Source: Nocardioides sp.
GTDB taxonomy: Bacteria > Actinomycetota > Actinomycetes > Propionibacteriales > Nocardioidaceae
DNA: 6,273 bases
NCBI GenBank assembly: GCA_030145945.1
Contig: JASLDK010000080.1
Span: 1 to 6,273 of the forward strand
Reading direction: 5' to 3'
The first letter of the stretch is position 1. Every line of letters starts with the position of its first letter. Below are positions 5,457 through 6,273 of this stretch, one piece after another. The notes under the pieces were generated by a model, which saw only the letters and a list, made by a program, of their open reading frames with translations, was not told where the DNA came from and did not search any database. Position numbers and translations under genes: made by a program.

Positions 5457-5471
5457 CCCCGCCGCCCGGGG
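5457..5471 (-). terminator. GC-only hairpin just after the thiolase stop
   Basis: CCCCG-GGCGG-CGGGG forms a perfect 5-bp stem with a 5-nt loop, starting 7 nt after the thiolase stop codon. There is no U-run. It could protect the mRNA 3' end or help termination together with the next hairpin. In such GC-rich DNA chance pairing is also possible. Confidence 0.3.
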
Positions 5472-5478
5472 TTCAGGA

Positions 5479-6273
5479 TCAGGCCGACAGGATCAGCCCG
5501 CTCGTCGGGACTCCCGTGCCTGCGGTGACCAGGATGTTGTGGACGTCGGGCACCGGGTTGACCGACGTACCGCGGATCTGGCGCACGCCCTCGGCGACAC
5601 CGTTCATGCCGTGGATGTAGGCCTCGCCCAGCTGGCCCCCGTGGGTGTTGATCGGCAGGCGGCCGCCGACCTCGATGGCGCCGTCCTTGACGAAGTCCTT
5701 GGCCTCGCCGCGACCGCAGAAGCCCAGCTCCTCCAGCTGCATGAGGACGTAGGGGGTGAAGTGGTCGTAGAGGATCGCCATCGGCATGTCGTCCGGAGTG
5801 AGTCCGGACTGGCGCCACAGCTCGCGACCCACGACGCCGATCTCGGGGATGCCGATGTCGTCGCGGTAGTAGGACGTCATCACGAACTGGTCCTTGCCCG
5901 ATCCCTGCGCCGCGGCGGCGATGTACGCCGGCTTCTGGGCGAGGTCCTTGGCGCGCTCGGCCGAGACGATGACCAGTGCGACGGCGCCGTCGGACTCCTG
6001 GCAACAGTCGAGCAGGTGGAGCGGATCGGCGATCATGCGGGAGGCCTGGTGGTCCTCGAGGGTGATCGGCTTGCCATAGAAGAACGCGGCCGGATTGGTG
6101 GCTGCGTGCTTGCGGTCGGCGACGGCGACGTGGCCGAAGTCGGCCGAGGTGGCGCCGTACTCGTGCATGTATCGGCGGGCCTGCATGGCGACCGTGGCGG
6201 CCGGCGTGGAGAGCCCGAGAGGATAGGTCCAGGCGTTGTCGAGGCCGTTGGTGTTGACCTGTTGGGCGGCCCA
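5479..6273 (-). CDS. SCP2/Ltp-type thiolase family protein (C-terminal part; 5' end outside window)
   Basis: The frame is open to the window edge and gives 264 residues, lacking the N-terminus. Recognisable segments are YPLGLSTPAATVAMQARRYM, the active-site region CCQESDGAVALVIVSAERA, ILYDHFTPYVLMQLEELGFC, INTHGGQLGEAYIHGMNG, and the glycine-rich end VTAGTGVPTSGLILSA. These fit the actinobacterial lipid-transfer/acetyl-CoA acetyltransferase group within the thiolase superfamily. That group includes Ltp2-like retro-aldolases of steroid side-chain breakdown as well as degradative thiolases. The Tyr in YDHFTP and the Tyr in GEAYIHG could be the catalytic tyrosines described for Ltp2; that is inference. 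An internal ATG at 6186 is not the start, because homologous-looking sequence continues upstream. It is a separate transcription unit from rib, and no DUF35 partner is visible here. Confidence 0.85.
   Translation of the reverse strand, partial: WAAQQVNTNGLDNAWTYPLGLSTPAATVAMQARRYMHEYGATSADFGHVAVADRKHAATNPAAFFYGKPITLEDHQASRMIADPLHLLDCCQESDGAVALVIVSAERAKDLAQKPAYIAAAAQGSGKDQFVMTSYYRDDIGIPEIGVVGRELWRQSGLTPDDMPMAILYDHFTPYVLMQLEELGFCGRGEAKDFVKDGAIEVGGRLPINTHGGQLGEAYIHGMNGVAEGVRQIRGTSVNPVPDVHNILVTAGTGVPTSGLILSA

Larger units (their letters stand above)
5384..5478. other. Intergenic gap between thiolase gene and FMN riboswitch
   Basis: The 95-base gap must hold the end of the thiolase transcript and the promoter of the rib operon, if the operon has its own. 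Three small perfect hairpins (5457-5471, 5435-5451, 5413-5425) are listed separately or in the findings. The motif GGGACCGG occurs twice 13 nt apart (5431-5438 and 5444-5451) on the plus strand. The part nearest the riboswitch, GAACATGAGATCAAAGAG on the minus strand, is the least GC-rich and is where a promoter would be expected. I see no convincing -10/-35 pair. Confidence 0.6.

Noticed and set aside
3804..5528. Very long open frame on the plus strand opposite ribD and the riboswitch (574 codons)
   Set aside because: It runs antisense to clearly conserved ribD and through the riboswitch, with low-complexity composition and no recognisable domain. High GC content with third-position G/C produces such frames.
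1..6273. CRISPR array, insertion sequence, tRNA/rRNA, phage or defence genes
   Set aside because: I found no regularly spaced repeats, transposase motifs, terminal inverted repeats, tRNA-like folds or defence-type domains. Gene content is housekeeping biosynthesis throughout.

Overview
The window looks like chromosome of a high-GC actinobacterium. The codon use, the GTG/TTG starts, the exclusive use of TGA as the stop of intact genes, the actinobacterial style of HisE/HisG and the order ribD-ribE-ribBA-ribH-hisE-hisG-PH protein all fit. A Nocardioidaceae/Propionibacteriales relative is my best guess, made from memory of protein style and gene order rather than from a search. Every gene I support is on the minus strand, so transcription runs from high to low coordinates.

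Reading in the direction of transcription, the window opens with the C-terminal 264 residues of an SCP2/Ltp-type thiolase (6273-5479). A 95-base gap (5384-5478) with several small hairpins follows. Next comes an FMN riboswitch (5383-5246), then a roughly 107-base leader holding the ribosome binding site of ribD. Four riboflavin genes are packed with 1-nt gaps: ribD (deaminase/reductase), ribE (riboflavin synthase), ribBA (DHBP synthase/GTP cyclohydrolase II) and ribH (lumazine synthase). The histidine genes hisE and hisG come next, then a small membrane-anchored PH-domain protein. The last 24 bases may be the first codons of a further gene, possibly a TetR-type regulator, preceded by a 14/15-identical direct repeat.

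RibBA, RibD, RibH and RibE would together turn GTP plus ribulose 5-phosphate into riboflavin, and the FMN riboswitch would close the feedback loop. HisG and HisE catalyse the first two steps of histidine synthesis from ATP and PRPP.

The main anomaly is in ribH. An in-frame TAG at codon 104 (1872-1874) interrupts a reading frame that otherwise continues intact for 58 more codons with family-typical sequence to a TGA at 1695. The missing part carries the Arg and Lys that line the active site, so the 103-residue product should be inactive. This is a recent nonsense mutation, a base-call error or a suppressed stop. The rest of the window is a conventional biosynthetic locus, and I did not find a wholly new system in it. 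The other points of interest are regulatory: a hairpin that competes with riboswitch P1, a possible SD-sequestering stem before ribD, and a repeated gene-junction sequence in the rib operon.
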